IMG/VR virus record: IMGVR_UViG_3300035180_001545
Coordinates: 41,495-105,494 of that record
Source of the DNA: a virus
Strand: one strand, 5' to 3'
Length of the DNA: 64,000 bases
Shown here: piece after piece, positions 26,306 to 33,955 of the stretch
Layout: the number at the start of each line of letters is the position of its first letter
How positions within the stretch are numbered: the first letter of the stretch is position 1
Made by a program: the position numbers and the translations under genes
Notes under the pieces: model-generated
Told to the model about the DNA's origin: nothing
The model's database searches: none
Seen by the model: the letters and a program-made list of their open reading frames with translations, nothing else

Positions 26306-26969
26306 TGCGCCGCCTGTTGAGCTAATAGCGGCCGTCGATAACCTCTCAGACCCAGCAGCAGTTGCTGCTTGGGTTGAGAAGCAGCTTGCCTTCGATGCTA
26401 AGAGCGGCAGTCCCTTTTTCCTCACCTACACCAATCACACAGTTGGTGATGATGGACGTGTCTCATTAGCGGGTAATGTCAACGCTCAGGCATTGCCTCA
26501 ACGCCTGAAGCCCTACAACCGTCTCCCTGTCAACTTCAAGATTGTCAGCGGCGCTGTCTGGACCAACCCTGACATCATCTCCTTTGAGGGATTTCCTGAA
26601 GTCGTCGACTTCATTAACGTCTCATCATCAGCTATCCCTAGCTGGAACGGCTGTCCTCGTCGAGTTTCTGCGTTGGTGCTCAATGAGCAGCTTGCCCAGC
26701 GTGTTGACCCCAAGCACGCTGCGGGCAGCGCGGCAGAAACTATCAACTTGGGCTACCTTGAAAAGCCCACATGCTTGCCTAGACTGGCGTTCTTCCCTCA
26801 GCTCCAAAGTCTCGCATTCACCTGCGCGCCTGAGATCCTTGATGAGAAGCAGGTTGAGGAGCTAAAGGACTTCTTCATCCCCCGCCTGAAGGTTGCGTTA
26901 CGCAATCGAGCAGGTGTTCTTCGCTTAGAGCAGGAGCTAATCGATGCAGGCTATGAAGAGTGGGTTTAA
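26283..26969 (+). CDS. Phage leucine-rich-repeat-like protein
   Basis: 228 residues from ATG 26283. It contains repeats built on (I/L)xSxEGxPxxVxxxNxxxx and WNGCPRRVSALVL, resembling the degenerate LRR units (SLEGCPxxV) of large T4-like phage proteins. These are probably protein-interaction surfaces; the function is unknown. It overlaps genes on both sides (23 and 26 bases). Confidence 0.5.
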   Translation: MPLPSSHDAPPVELIAAVDNLSDPAAVAAWVEKQLAFDAKSGSPFFLTYTNHTVGDDGRVSLAGNVNAQALPQRLKPYNRLPVNFKIVSGAVWTNPDIISFEGFPEVVDFINVSSSAIPSWNGCPRRVSALVLNEQLAQRVDPKHAAGSAAETINLGYLEKPTCLPRLAFFPQLQSLAFTCAPEILDEKQVEELKDFFIPRLKVALRNRAGVLRLEQELIDAGYEEWV

Positions 26970-27291
26970 GAGCGAGTGCCGTCAACTCTTCTTGAAGTTT
27001 CAGCAGATCGGGATTGATGATGAAATGAAGCTCGCATCGGCTATACCGGCTGTTGCTTGCTTCCAAGCCAAGTTTGAGGACTCAAACCCAATGGTTGTTC
27101 AGACCTTGATCCTCACCATCTATGATCGCGTTGATGACTGCATCGTAGTCGTATGCTATGGCCCTCGTAAAGGCGATGAGCAGTACGGCTCAATGAAGTA
27201 TCGACGCAGCTCTGCCATGGCAGAGGGTGCCATCGTAAAACTGCTTGAATGGAAGCAGGATCAATTCTCTTTCCAGATTGAAATCAATTAG
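26944..27291 (+). CDS. Possible divergent LKxQQ-family member
   Basis: 115 residues from ATG 26944 (or ATG 26953). The segment LFLKFQQIGIDDEMKLASAIP matches the LxxLKxQQxxID core of the paralogous family, but no LxE leader is present and the rest is not alignable by eye (VQTLILTIYDRVDDCIVVVCYG). Membership is tentative. Its start overlaps the LRR-like gene. Confidence 0.5.
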   Translation: MQAMKSGFKSECRQLFLKFQQIGIDDEMKLASAIPAVACFQAKFEDSNPMVVQTLILTIYDRVDDCIVVVCYGPRKGDEQYGSMKYRRSSAMAEGAIVKLLEWKQDQFSFQIEIN

Positions 27292-27296
27292 GGTGG

Positions 27297-27302
27297 TAAA
27301 TA
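27297..27302 (+). promoter_or_regulatory. T4-late-type TAAATA motif
   Basis: GGTAAATAG, 21 bases before the ATG at 27324, with AGAAGG (Shine-Dalgarno) between. Confidence 0.45.
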
Positions 27303-27323
27303 GCTTCAGAAGGTAACCACCTA

Positions 27324-27710
27324 ATGAAGCTCAACAACCTGTACCAAGGCAAGCGTTTGATCGCTGAAGGTCGTGTAGACCCGAACGTGCTCATGTCACT
27401 GCAAAACATCATCAAGGGCGGCCAGGCTCGTGAGACCATGCAGTTCATCGTGCTGGCTCGCTTGATCGAGTTCTTCAAGAACGGCTACTTGTATAAGACC
27501 AACAACTTCTACGACCCGTTCCTCTCAACTTCCGGCGAGCTGCTCGCGCAACTGCGCGGCATGAAGCCTGAAGAGCAGGTTGAGCTGGCGAAGAAGATGC
27601 TAGAGCTTGCGGAAATCAAGGACCAAGACCTCCTGTACAGCTACGTCAACCCGACTCAAGAAACCCTGCTGTGGATTCAGTGGGCAACAAAGCGCGAAGC
27701 TAACGACTAA
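27324..27710 (+). CDS. Unknown protein with a T4-type processing site near the N-terminus
   Basis: 128 residues with a good Shine-Dalgarno (AGAAGG). The N-terminus MKLNNLYQGKRLIAEG contains IAE-G, the exact consensus cut by T4 prohead protease, at residues 13-16. The remainder is alpha-helical (TMQFIVLARLIEFFKNGYLY, QVELAKKMLELAEIKD). It is a candidate capsid or core protein and is followed by a strong terminator. No family is recognised. Confidence 0.6.
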   Translation: MKLNNLYQGKRLIAEGRVDPNVLMSLQNIIKGGQARETMQFIVLARLIEFFKNGYLYKTNNFYDPFLSTSGELLAQLRGMKPEEQVELAKKMLELAEIKDQDLLYSYVNPTQETLLWIQWATKREAND

Positions 27711-27734
27711 TTCTCTTTTGCTGTCATTTCCCTC

Positions 27735-27774
27735 AACGGCTCCTAAGGCTTAACCCGCCTTCGGAGCCGTTTTT
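27735..27774 (+). terminator. Rho-independent terminator
   Basis: The stem AACGGCTCC-AAGGC pairs with GCCTT-GGAGCCGTT and is followed by TTTTT. This is one of the two best terminators in the window. Confidence 0.85.
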
Positions 27775-27830
27775 ACTTCCATCCCAGACGGCATCCGCCG
27801 CTTAACCTCAAAACCCTTGGAACAACAACA

Positions 27831-28586
27831 ATGAGCCGTAAACGCTATAACGATGAGTCTACCGTCAAGAAGCCTGGCACCTATGTCAACAAGCTGACCC
27901 TGAAGAATTCGGCCCAGCAGCATTATGCTGATATGCTGCAGGAGTCAACGGTGACATTTTGCTTCGGCAAAGCTGGCACGGGTAAGACCTACATCGCTGC
28001 GTACTATGCCCTGAAAGCACTGCTTGAAGGTGACGTTCGTCGTATCATCCTGACCCGTCCGATCGTTGCTACGGAGGATATCGGCTACCTCCCCGGCGAC
28101 ATGCTTGAGAAGATCCACCCGTACATCCTCCCGCTGCTCGACGCGATCGAGGACCATGTGGGCCCGACCAAGGCAAAGGAGCTCCTCAACAACGGTCAAG
28201 TTGAGATCATTCCGCTGGCGTACATGCGCGGTCGGTCAATCAACGAGTCCTTTGTGCTGCTTGACGAAGCGCAGAACTGCACTCAAGAGCAAATGATGAT
28301 GTTCTTGACGCGCTTGGGCTATGACTCGAAGATGGTGATCACTGGTGATACGGCTCAATCTGACCTGAAGGTGCCGAATGGTCTTAAATGGGCAGCAGAT
28401 CGATTGGTTGGTCGCAACGAGCACATCAGCGTCGTTGACTTCGGCGGCGCTGCTACCGTACGAAATCCGCTAATCGAAGATATGCTCAACTACTTAGAGC
28501 TGGATCCAGCAGCTCCGACGCGAAGGGTCACTGAAGGCCCAGGCCGTTTGATCAAGGGTCCTGGAAGCTTGCTATCTTCTAGCTAA
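27831..28586 (+). CDS. phoH: PhoH-like ATPase
   Basis: 251 residues. Walker A is GKAGTGKT (46-53) and Walker B is FVLLDEAQNCT; RPIVATEDIGYLPGD and MVITGDTAQSDL are typical PhoH/RNase-Y-partner motifs. PhoH-like proteins are P-loop ATPases related to superfamily 1 helicases and are widespread in T4-like phages; their role in infection is not settled. The C-terminal tail is Gly/Pro/Ser-rich. Its stop overlaps the ATG of the GIY-YIG gene (TAATG). Confidence 0.9.
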   Translation: MSRKRYNDESTVKKPGTYVNKLTLKNSAQQHYADMLQESTVTFCFGKAGTGKTYIAAYYALKALLEGDVRRIILTRPIVATEDIGYLPGDMLEKIHPYILPLLDAIEDHVGPTKAKELLNNGQVEIIPLAYMRGRSINESFVLLDEAQNCTQEQMMMFLTRLGYDSKMVITGDTAQSDLKVPNGLKWAADRLVGRNEHISVVDFGGAATVRNPLIEDMLNYLELDPAAPTRRVTEGPGRLIKGPGSLLSSS

Positions 28587-29164
28587 TGTACTACGTCTAC
28601 CACATTGTTGATCCTCGAGACAATAGCCTTACAAGAGGCTATATTGGCGTGACTAAGCAAGAGCTCGTCGAGCGTTTCAAGGATCATCAACGTGGTAACC
28701 GAATCATCGGCAAAGCTATTCGGGCCCTAGGCTTGACTTCCGAGAGCATACATCTACTGTTTAGCTATTCTACAGCTGCAGAAGCCTATGCCAAAGAGGA
28801 AGAGCTCAGGCCTGACAACTTCATGGGATGGAACCAGTGTAAAGGTGGCCGCGGCGGCGGTGCCGGTCCAATATCCGAAGAAGCACGTGAAAGCCGGCGC
28901 CGCAATGCTTTGCGAGGATCAGACAACCCACGGTTCGGTATCTCCTGACGTTGTAGTTCATATAAAGCATGTCTTGATGACAAAGCATACACCGTTGAGC
29001 GATCGCGTCGAGCAGCCGCTGGAGGTGCAGGCGGCAAAGGCCTTCCAAAAGATTCTCCAAAGTACGCGCAAGCGGCTTTAAACCGACCTAAGTACGTCTG
29101 TTCAAAGTGTAATAAAGTTGGTCAGTACAACTCGATGATTGCTTGGCATGGTGACAATTTGTAG
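28586..29164 (+). pseudogene. GIY-YIG homing endonuclease interrupted by an in-frame stop
   Basis: The first 120 codons give the GIY-YIG domain (MYYVYHIVDP, RGYIGVTKQELVERFKDH) and a NUMOD3-like RRRNALRGSDNPRFG. A TGA at 28946 interrupts. The same frame then runs open for 72 codons to TAG 29162, ending in a zinc-finger-like tail CSKCNKVGQYNSMIAWHGDNL typical of phage GIY-YIG/Seg endonucleases. A single nonsense change therefore splits an otherwise intact gene of about 192 codons. It is adjacent to phoH without a gap. Confidence 0.8.
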
Positions 29165-29188
29165 GTCGGCGGCAAAATAGTGTATAAT
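29159..29188 (+). promoter_or_regulatory. Sigma70-like promoter
   Basis: TTGTAG, 18 bp, then a perfect TATAAT, about 60 bp before the ATG at 29248. Confidence 0.5.
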
Positions 29189-29247
29189 GATTTTGTGCTC
29201 GTTGATACGATGAGCTCATCACTCTGAGATATTGACCCTAGGCTTTC

Positions 29248-29517
29248 ATGCAGTCCTCCCAACCTACGTTCAACCAAGATGAGGCTCTCCGGTCACTGCG
29301 CGAGAAGTTTGCGCGCTTAATCGGAAGGCTTGGAGCGAACAACAGCCACGGCACCCGCCGGCATGAATTCGAAGTTGAGTTCTGCTATGCGGTGCGTGAG
29401 CTCGAAGGCTGCCCGCCGTATCTTTCGGGCAAGCTCTTCGATCGTGTCGCCAATGTTTGCAATGCGCTCGCGCAGACCATTCGGGCTGACGACGACCAGG
29501 CGCCCCGCGCTCGGTAA
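29248..29517 (+). CDS. Small unknown helical protein
   Basis: 89 residues with its own sigma70-like promoter and a hairpin after it. It is mostly alpha-helical and charged (DEALRSLREKFARLIGRLG, KLFDRVANVCNALAQTIRAD). No family is recognised. The promoter and terminator make it a single-gene unit, perhaps early. Confidence 0.6.
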   Translation: MQSSQPTFNQDEALRSLREKFARLIGRLGANNSHGTRRHEFEVEFCYAVRELEGCPPYLSGKLFDRVANVCNALAQTIRADDDQAPRAR

Positions 29518-29524
29518 CCTCTAC

Positions 29525-29554
29525 GGGGCGGCTTCGGTCGCCCCTCCTAATTTT
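29525..29554 (+). terminator. Terminator-like hairpin
   Basis: GGGGCGGC-TTCG-GTCGCCCC followed by TCCTAATTTT. It lies directly before the ATG at 29555, so it could also affect translation of the exonuclease. Confidence 0.6.
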
Positions 29555-30145
29555 ATGGCATCACATCCTATCCCCAAGTTCGGGCTCGCGATTGACTTCG
29601 AGACCACCGGGTACTCCCTCCCGCACTATGCCGAACGGCATCAAGGCGTCTCCTTCGGCGCGCTGATCTTCGACATCGAGCGGCTGACTGTTGTTGACAC
29701 GCTGTACTGCGAGATCAAGTATGACCCGAAGTACGCGTGGGAGGACACCGCTGAGAAAATCCACGGCCTGACTCGTGACTACCTCAGCAAGCACGGCGTC
29801 ACGCAAGCCGAAGCCGCAGAGCAGCTAGCTCTGATGGTCCACAAGTACATGGGCACCGAGAATGTCGTTGTTCTCGGCCACCGCCCGCACTTTGACATCG
29901 CTTTCCTTGACCAGCTGTTTGACTCGATCGGCTTTGCTTTCAAGTATGACCCCATCAAGCTCGACACGGCCGCCTTTGGCTTGGTCATGTTGGGGATGAC
30001 CAAGTCCGATGATCTGTTTGACGCGGTAGGCCTGCCGCCGCGCGGGAAACATGATGCCTTAGAGGATATCATTTACACGTTGGAATCTCTAAGGCAAATC
30101 CGAGATTATTTCTTGACAGGACTTGCTGTATCAGCATCGTCCTAA
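29555..30145 (+). CDS. DEDDh 3'-5' exonuclease (RNase T / DnaQ-like)
   Basis: 196 residues from ATG 29555; an in-frame extension upstream would run through the hairpin and the previous gene. The exonuclease motifs are IDFETTG (ExoI), LGHRPHFDIAFLD (ExoII) and GKHDALEDI (ExoIII with His). It probably trims single-stranded DNA or RNA 3' ends and could be the counterpart of T4 DexA. Its end converges on the minus-strand HNH gene. Confidence 0.85.
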   Translation: MASHPIPKFGLAIDFETTGYSLPHYAERHQGVSFGALIFDIERLTVVDTLYCEIKYDPKYAWEDTAEKIHGLTRDYLSKHGVTQAEAAEQLALMVHKYMGTENVVVLGHRPHFDIAFLDQLFDSIGFAFKYDPIKLDTAAFGLVMLGMTKSDDLFDAVGLPPRGKHDALEDIIYTLESLRQIRDYFLTGLAVSASS

Positions 30146-30811
30146 ACTGAAGCCATTAGCAAGATACAGCTCTAGCTCATCTTGTTTGACGCGCTTAGTT
30201 TTCTCTTCATTGTGCACCCATACGCGCCCTTTTGAGCTAACACTCATGAGGGCGCGAGCATTTGGAGCCACAACTTTTCCTTTTTGAGCAGCGCTTATCT
30301 TAGCGCGCTCTTCTTCTGACTTAATTCTACCGGTAGCTGCCCTAGCAACTGCGTCCTTGACATGTTGAGGACATGGAATTCCTCTGTGAGCTTCACCAAG
30401 CTTTTGAGAATGTTCCGCAGCACGCGAAGGCTGCTTACGACCTTTATGAAATTGACTGATACGAGCCTTATGCTCGTCTGATAACGTCTTACCTTTGTGA
30501 ACAAGGCTTAGCATCACAGCCACCCGTCGGCGATCGGCTTCGTATAATTTGTATTGCTCCTTGCCAGTCACTTTATACTTTCGTTGAATGCGAGCTACTG
30601 CTTGAGCTAATCCATGATGCATTGGATAAATGCGGCACAACAGTCGATGTGCGAACAAATGCTCTCTGTAAGGAAGCTTGACCAAGTTTACTTTCGCATC
30701 ACTACCACCCATGCATCTTGGTACAATGTGATGACGCTCACCTTCAACGTCTGAAGATTTACGCTGTTGTCCTCGCTTGATCAAATTTTGATAGATGATG
30801 CTGTAGTTCAT
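30131..30811 (-). CDS. HNH homing endonuclease
   Basis: 226 residues. The N-terminus MNYSIIYQNLIKRGQQR matches the HNH gene at 10285. The core is GERHHIVPRCMGGS with HLFAHRLLCRIYP. NUMOD3-like repeats follow (LSDEHKARISQFHKGRK, EEERAKISAAQKGK). It is AT-rich relative to its neighbours and is inserted in the opposite orientation between the exonuclease and a structural gene. Confidence 0.85.
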   Translation of the reverse strand: MNYSIIYQNLIKRGQQRKSSDVEGERHHIVPRCMGGSDAKVNLVKLPYREHLFAHRLLCRIYPMHHGLAQAVARIQRKYKVTGKEQYKLYEADRRRVAVMLSLVHKGKTLSDEHKARISQFHKGRKQPSRAAEHSQKLGEAHRGIPCPQHVKDAVARAATGRIKSEEERAKISAAQKGKVVAPNARALMSVSSKGRVWVHNEEKTKRVKQDELELYLANGFSLGRC

Positions 30812-30857
30812 AAGTATGCGTTAGAAGTTATTATGTATATAGCAGTTAGCGCTATGA

Positions 30858-30863
30858 TAAATA
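30858..30863 (+). promoter_or_regulatory. T4-late-type TAAATA motif
   Basis: GATAAATAT, four bases before the ATG at 30868 of a structural gene. Confidence 0.45.
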
Positions 30864-30867
30864 TGTC

Positions 30868-32061
30868 ATGGCCCTCAACAACCGCATCTATAAGTACACG
30901 TGTGACACGTGCGATCGCAGCATTGAACGGCTGGCGGACCCAACTCGGCCAGACCCCTTACGCTGTGTCATCACCGACCAGTGCGCTGGCAAGCTATCCT
31001 TGGCAGGCACTAGGTTCGGCCTCAGGCCTGTCAACACCCCAACCGTCATCGGCCTCCTCGATCGGGTTAAGCGCGGCACCGCCCGGGTGGCCGCGGCCGC
31101 GGAGAAGCCCCTTGACAAAGTAAGCCTCGCATCCTTTAGCGGTGGAGGCTTAACTCTCTCGCTTGTCAGGTCAAAGCTTAGCGGCTCCCAGCGCCTCTTC
31201 TACATCAACGACTCGGTAGGCTTCGAGCGCGTGCTCGCTCGCTGTGCTAGCGATGCCGTACAACCTGCGGCGCTCGAAGTAAAGGCCGTGCTTTTCGAGC
31301 TGACGCCGGCGGCTCTTGAGTACAAGCGCTACACCTACAGCCGAACTGACAGCTGCGTGTATGTGCAGGGCAAGGATGACTCCGCCAACCGAAACCTCCT
31401 GACTTTTGACAGCACCAGCAACGTGCGCGTACTTGTCAACGGCGCGCTGCTTGACTCGACGCTGTACTCGGCTGCGGCAGGCACGATTACCTTCTCTCCT
31501 CAGCTTGAAGGCCCTTCTCTTCTCATCGAAGTCTTTGTCTACAAGTCGCTGACCCAGTTCTTCAATGAGGACCAAGCTCTCAAGCTTGCATTCAGTATCC
31601 TGCCTCAGCTTGATGCTACACGGTCCACAGGTGCTTGGGGCAACACGTTACGCGTCGGCGCCCATACTCCGCTCTATTGCATCGACCTAGGCGCTCTTGA
31701 TCGAACCCGGACCTACGGCTTGGTACGCTTCGAAGCGGCTGATGAGAACGGCACCACTTACGTCATCTCAAGCACCGGTAGCTTCCTGCTTGCCCGCGCA
31801 CCCTATGCGTTTGAAGACAAGCGCCTGACAGCCACCGTGCCCACAACAACGTTGACGGCTGAAGGGTTCTCTGTGAGCTTTGCTGTTAATGGAGAGACCG
31901 GCAGTATGGAGCTAGTCATTGACGGAGCGACGCTTCAGCCTCAAGCTCGACCGTTAGCGTTGACAGCGATGCCAGCGGTCGCTGTTAGCACTCAGGCTGC
32001 AGACATTGTCAACCTGCTAGTAGAGCGGAACGAAAAAGCCTTCATCATCGGACCCGCATAA
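30868..32061 (+). CDS. Virion structural protein with N-terminal zinc ribbon
   Basis: 397 residues. The N-terminus has a four-Cys cluster (YTCDTCDRS then RCVITDQCAGK), a probable zinc site. The rest is beta-rich: LTFDSTSNVRVLVNGALLDS, then repeated Thr/Val strands, like head-tail or baseplate proteins. There is no enzyme motif. TAAATA sits four bases upstream of the ATG. A second TAAATA overlaps its 3' end. Confidence 0.65.
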   Translation: MALNNRIYKYTCDTCDRSIERLADPTRPDPLRCVITDQCAGKLSLAGTRFGLRPVNTPTVIGLLDRVKRGTARVAAAAEKPLDKVSLASFSGGGLTLSLVRSKLSGSQRLFYINDSVGFERVLARCASDAVQPAALEVKAVLFELTPAALEYKRYTYSRTDSCVYVQGKDDSANRNLLTFDSTSNVRVLVNGALLDSTLYSAAAGTITFSPQLEGPSLLIEVFVYKSLTQFFNEDQALKLAFSILPQLDATRSTGAWGNTLRVGAHTPLYCIDLGALDRTRTYGLVRFEAADENGTTYVISSTGSFLLARAPYAFEDKRLTATVPTTTLTAEGFSVSFAVNGETGSMELVIDGATLQPQARPLALTAMPAVAVSTQAADIVNLLVERNEKAFIIGPA

Positions 32062-32064
32062 ATA
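32059..32064 (+). promoter_or_regulatory. T4-late-type TAAATA motif
   Basis: CATAAATAG, 27 bases before the GTG at 32092. Confidence 0.45.
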
Positions 32065-32091
32065 GTCTCGAGCAGCTTGCAGGAGGCCACA

Positions 32092-32592
32092 GTGCGTAAC
32101 TACTACTACAGCTTCGAGATCAACCTCGAAAATCCTCATATCCGCGAGCACCTTAAAGGTACAATCGTAGACATCGCAGGTGATGACATCACCGAGCTGA
32201 ATGTCAACAGCCGTCTCTTCAATGATTCGGCTGCCTGCCTCGAGGCGCTCCACACCGACCTTAACCGCAAGGTTGAGCTGCTGAAGATCAGCAAGTCGAA
32301 AAACGCGGTCACGTCTATCAACGAGACCAACCCGATGCACTCGAATTCCGCCGAGGACCTTGAAAAGTTCAAGAAGGAGAACCCAGAGTTCACCGACTAC
32401 CTCGACACTTGGGGCGATGACGAGGTCGTGCGAATGACATACACGACCGAAGAGTTTGATGAAGAGGCGCCGCCGATCATCAATGATGAGCACGCGATGA
32501 TCTTTCGCTACATCATCCATGAGTTCGAGGACTACATCGAGGTACCTGAAGGCAAGATGTACATCGACATCAACTCCTCCGTGGTGCACTAA
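32092..32592 (+). CDS. Unknown acidic protein
   Basis: 166 residues from GTG 32092, chosen over TTG 32077 because AGGAGG lies five bases before it. The N-terminus is RNYYYSFEINLENPHIRE. It is acidic, mixed alpha/beta. No family is recognised. It is followed by an intergenic stretch with repeats and a hairpin. Confidence 0.6.
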   Translation: MRNYYYSFEINLENPHIREHLKGTIVDIAGDDITELNVNSRLFNDSAACLEALHTDLNRKVELLKISKSKNAVTSINETNPMHSNSAEDLEKFKKENPEFTDYLDTWGDDEVVRMTYTTEEFDEEAPPIINDEHAMIFRYIIHEFEDYIEVPEGKMYIDINSSVVH

Positions 32593-32599
32593 GGCAAAT

Positions 32600-32637
32600 T
32601 GCATTTGAATAAATGCGGTTTAGGTGCATTTTGAATA
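32600..32637 (+). repeat. Direct repeat TGCATTTGAATA / TGCATTTTGAATA
   Basis: Two near-identical 12-13 bp units start 25 bp apart. The first overlaps an inverted repeat GCATTT-gaat-AAATGC. The spacing fits a two-site regulator upstream of the DsbA-like gene. Confidence 0.4.
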
Positions 32638-32648
32638 GAATCCATCTT

Positions 32649-32670
32649 GCCGTATCGTTACGGCTTCATC
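32649..32670 (+). terminator. Hairpin with tetraloop
   Basis: GCCGTA-TCGT-TACGGC followed by TTCATC. It could be a weak terminator or an mRNA 5' structure for the next gene. Confidence 0.35.
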
Positions 32671-32684
32671 GAGACCATTCATAA

Positions 32685-32990
32685 ATGACAAAAGACCTGA
32701 CAGGCAAGAAGCCCGAATTCTCCTTGGCCAGCGTGATGGCCAACGAAGTGACCAAGAAGCAGCTGCTCGGCTTCATCGACGAGATCGTCCTCTGTGAGGG
32801 CAAGATCAAGTCCGAGCGCGAAGCGATCAAGGACATCAAGGGCGAAGCCGAATCCGCTCTCGCCATCCCATCGCAAGTGCTGGGCGAACTGGTGCGCGAG
32901 CGCCTGGATAACGGCAGCATCGACGCTAAGATCAAGAAGCTGGAAGAGGCCAAGGATCTGGCCGTCGGCCTTGGCATCACCTCGGAATAA
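32685..32990 (+). CDS. Small helical protein, possibly DsbA-like DNA-binding protein
   Basis: 101 residues, almost entirely alpha-helical. The ordering KKQLLGFIDEIVLCEGKIK, IKDIKGEAESALAIPSQVL, then KIKKLEEAKDLA resembles the double-stranded DNA-binding protein DsbA of T4-like phages (a late-transcription accessory protein) in size and layout. The similarity is by eye only. Confidence 0.4.
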   Translation: MTKDLTGKKPEFSLASVMANEVTKKQLLGFIDEIVLCEGKIKSEREAIKDIKGEAESALAIPSQVLGELVRERLDNGSIDAKIKKLEEAKDLAVGLGITSE

Positions 32991-33004
32991 GGGGAGCACA
33001 CATC

Positions 33005-33523
33005 ATGAGCGCACTCCCACCTAGAGCATGGCCCTTCCCCACCGGCAACAAGCCGCAGCCAGCATCCGCCGTCAACGGCGGCGCCAACTACGCTGCAGGC
33101 TCGACCCGCAAGGCCTGGTCACCCGCCGACCTGAAGGCTTTTGCCAAGCTGATCGTTGCAAACGAGACGCCGGCTGACATGGCCAAGAAGCTCGGTCGGA
33201 CCGTCAAGGCCATCGTTGGCCAGCTCGGCGACCTGAAGACCGGCAAGACGGCGACTGCCCTGACGCTTGCCAGCTATGTAAAGCACGAGACCAAGGTTTC
33301 AGTCAAGCCCAAGCATCACGATGATCGCTGGGACAATGACGGTGACCGGACGCTGCTGCTGGCCTACGCTACCGGCGGCACGCCCGAGCAGATCGGCGCT
33401 GCATGCGGTCGGACAGCCTATTCGGTCGCCGGCCGCCTGCATGCCCTGGGCGTCTTGAAGTTCGACAAGGACAACAAGACCTACATGACCGTGCCCCAAG
33501 CCTGGTTCAAGGTCGCGGACTGA
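33005..33523 (+). CDS. DNA-binding protein with two Myb/HTH-like repeats
   Basis: 172 residues. Two repeats share the plan W(S/D)xx...LLxLAxxxxTPxxMAxxLGRTxxAVxxxLxxL: residues about 35-80 (AWSPADLKAFAKLIVANETP..., LGRTVKAIVGQL) and 110-155 (RWDNDGDRTLLLAYATGGTP..., CGRTAYSVAGRLHALGVL). These are SANT/Myb-like three-helix units, so a transcription regulator is likely. The N-terminus is Pro-rich and disordered. Confidence 0.6.
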   Translation: MSALPPRAWPFPTGNKPQPASAVNGGANYAAGSTRKAWSPADLKAFAKLIVANETPADMAKKLGRTVKAIVGQLGDLKTGKTATALTLASYVKHETKVSVKPKHHDDRWDNDGDRTLLLAYATGGTPEQIGAACGRTAYSVAGRLHALGVLKFDKDNKTYMTVPQAWFKVAD

Positions 33524-33526
33524 GCC

Positions 33527-33664
33527 ATGACGGCCGTCTTGTACTTGCTGTTTAGCGTTCTGGCTGGCTTTGGGCTGCTTGTTGGCCTAGAGCACATGAA
33601 GAACTCGAACGCGAAGGGTGAAGACGGCCGAGCAATGGGCGTCTTCTTCCTGATCGTCGGGTAG
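33527..33664 (+). CDS. Small membrane protein
   Basis: 45 residues: MTAVLYLLFSVLAGFGLLVG membrane helix, a charged loop (EHMKNSNAKGEDGR), then a second hydrophobic end (AMGVFFLIVG). It starts three bases after the previous stop. The function is unknown. Confidence 0.5.
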   Translation: MTAVLYLLFSVLAGFGLLVGLEHMKNSNAKGEDGRAMGVFFLIVG

Positions 33665-33721
33665 GTGATCTTTTGCGGTGTTATGGCCGTAAACGCCCAC
33701 TAACTGCCCTCGCCCCTCAAG

Positions 33722-33745
33722 GCCGCTTTTATTAGCGGCTTTTTT
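33722..33745 (+). terminator. Rho-independent terminator
   Basis: GCCGCT-TTTATT-AGCGGC followed by six T residues. Confidence 0.85.
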
Positions 33746-33760
33746 CATTCTGGATTTAGC

Positions 33761-33955
33761 ATGACCCAAGAGCTGAGAATCGTCGAAAGAAAAGAGGACT
33801 CTTTGTGGGTCCGTGTTAGAATGATTGAAATCAAGAAGGGTGACGTTTTCCGAATGTTTGAGGACGGCACCCCTATTGAGTGGAGCGGCAAGACAGAGTT
33901 TGAAGCCGCTTACGACGCCGATGAAACAGGCGTCATCACGAAAGGGAATACTTGA
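33761..33955 (+). CDS. Small unknown protein upstream of DNA polymerase
   Basis: 64 residues. The central MIEIKKGDVFRMFEDGTPIEW reads like a small beta-barrel. The stop overlaps the TTG start of the polymerase, so translation is coupled. The function is unknown. Confidence 0.6.
   Translation: MTQELRIVERKEDSLWVRVRMIEIKKGDVFRMFEDGTPIEWSGKTEFEAAYDADETGVITKGNT

Noticed and set aside
28946-28948. Genome-wide TGA recoding
   Set aside because: TGA ends many intact genes here (for example at overlapping ATGA borders), so the single internal TGA does not indicate a changed code.
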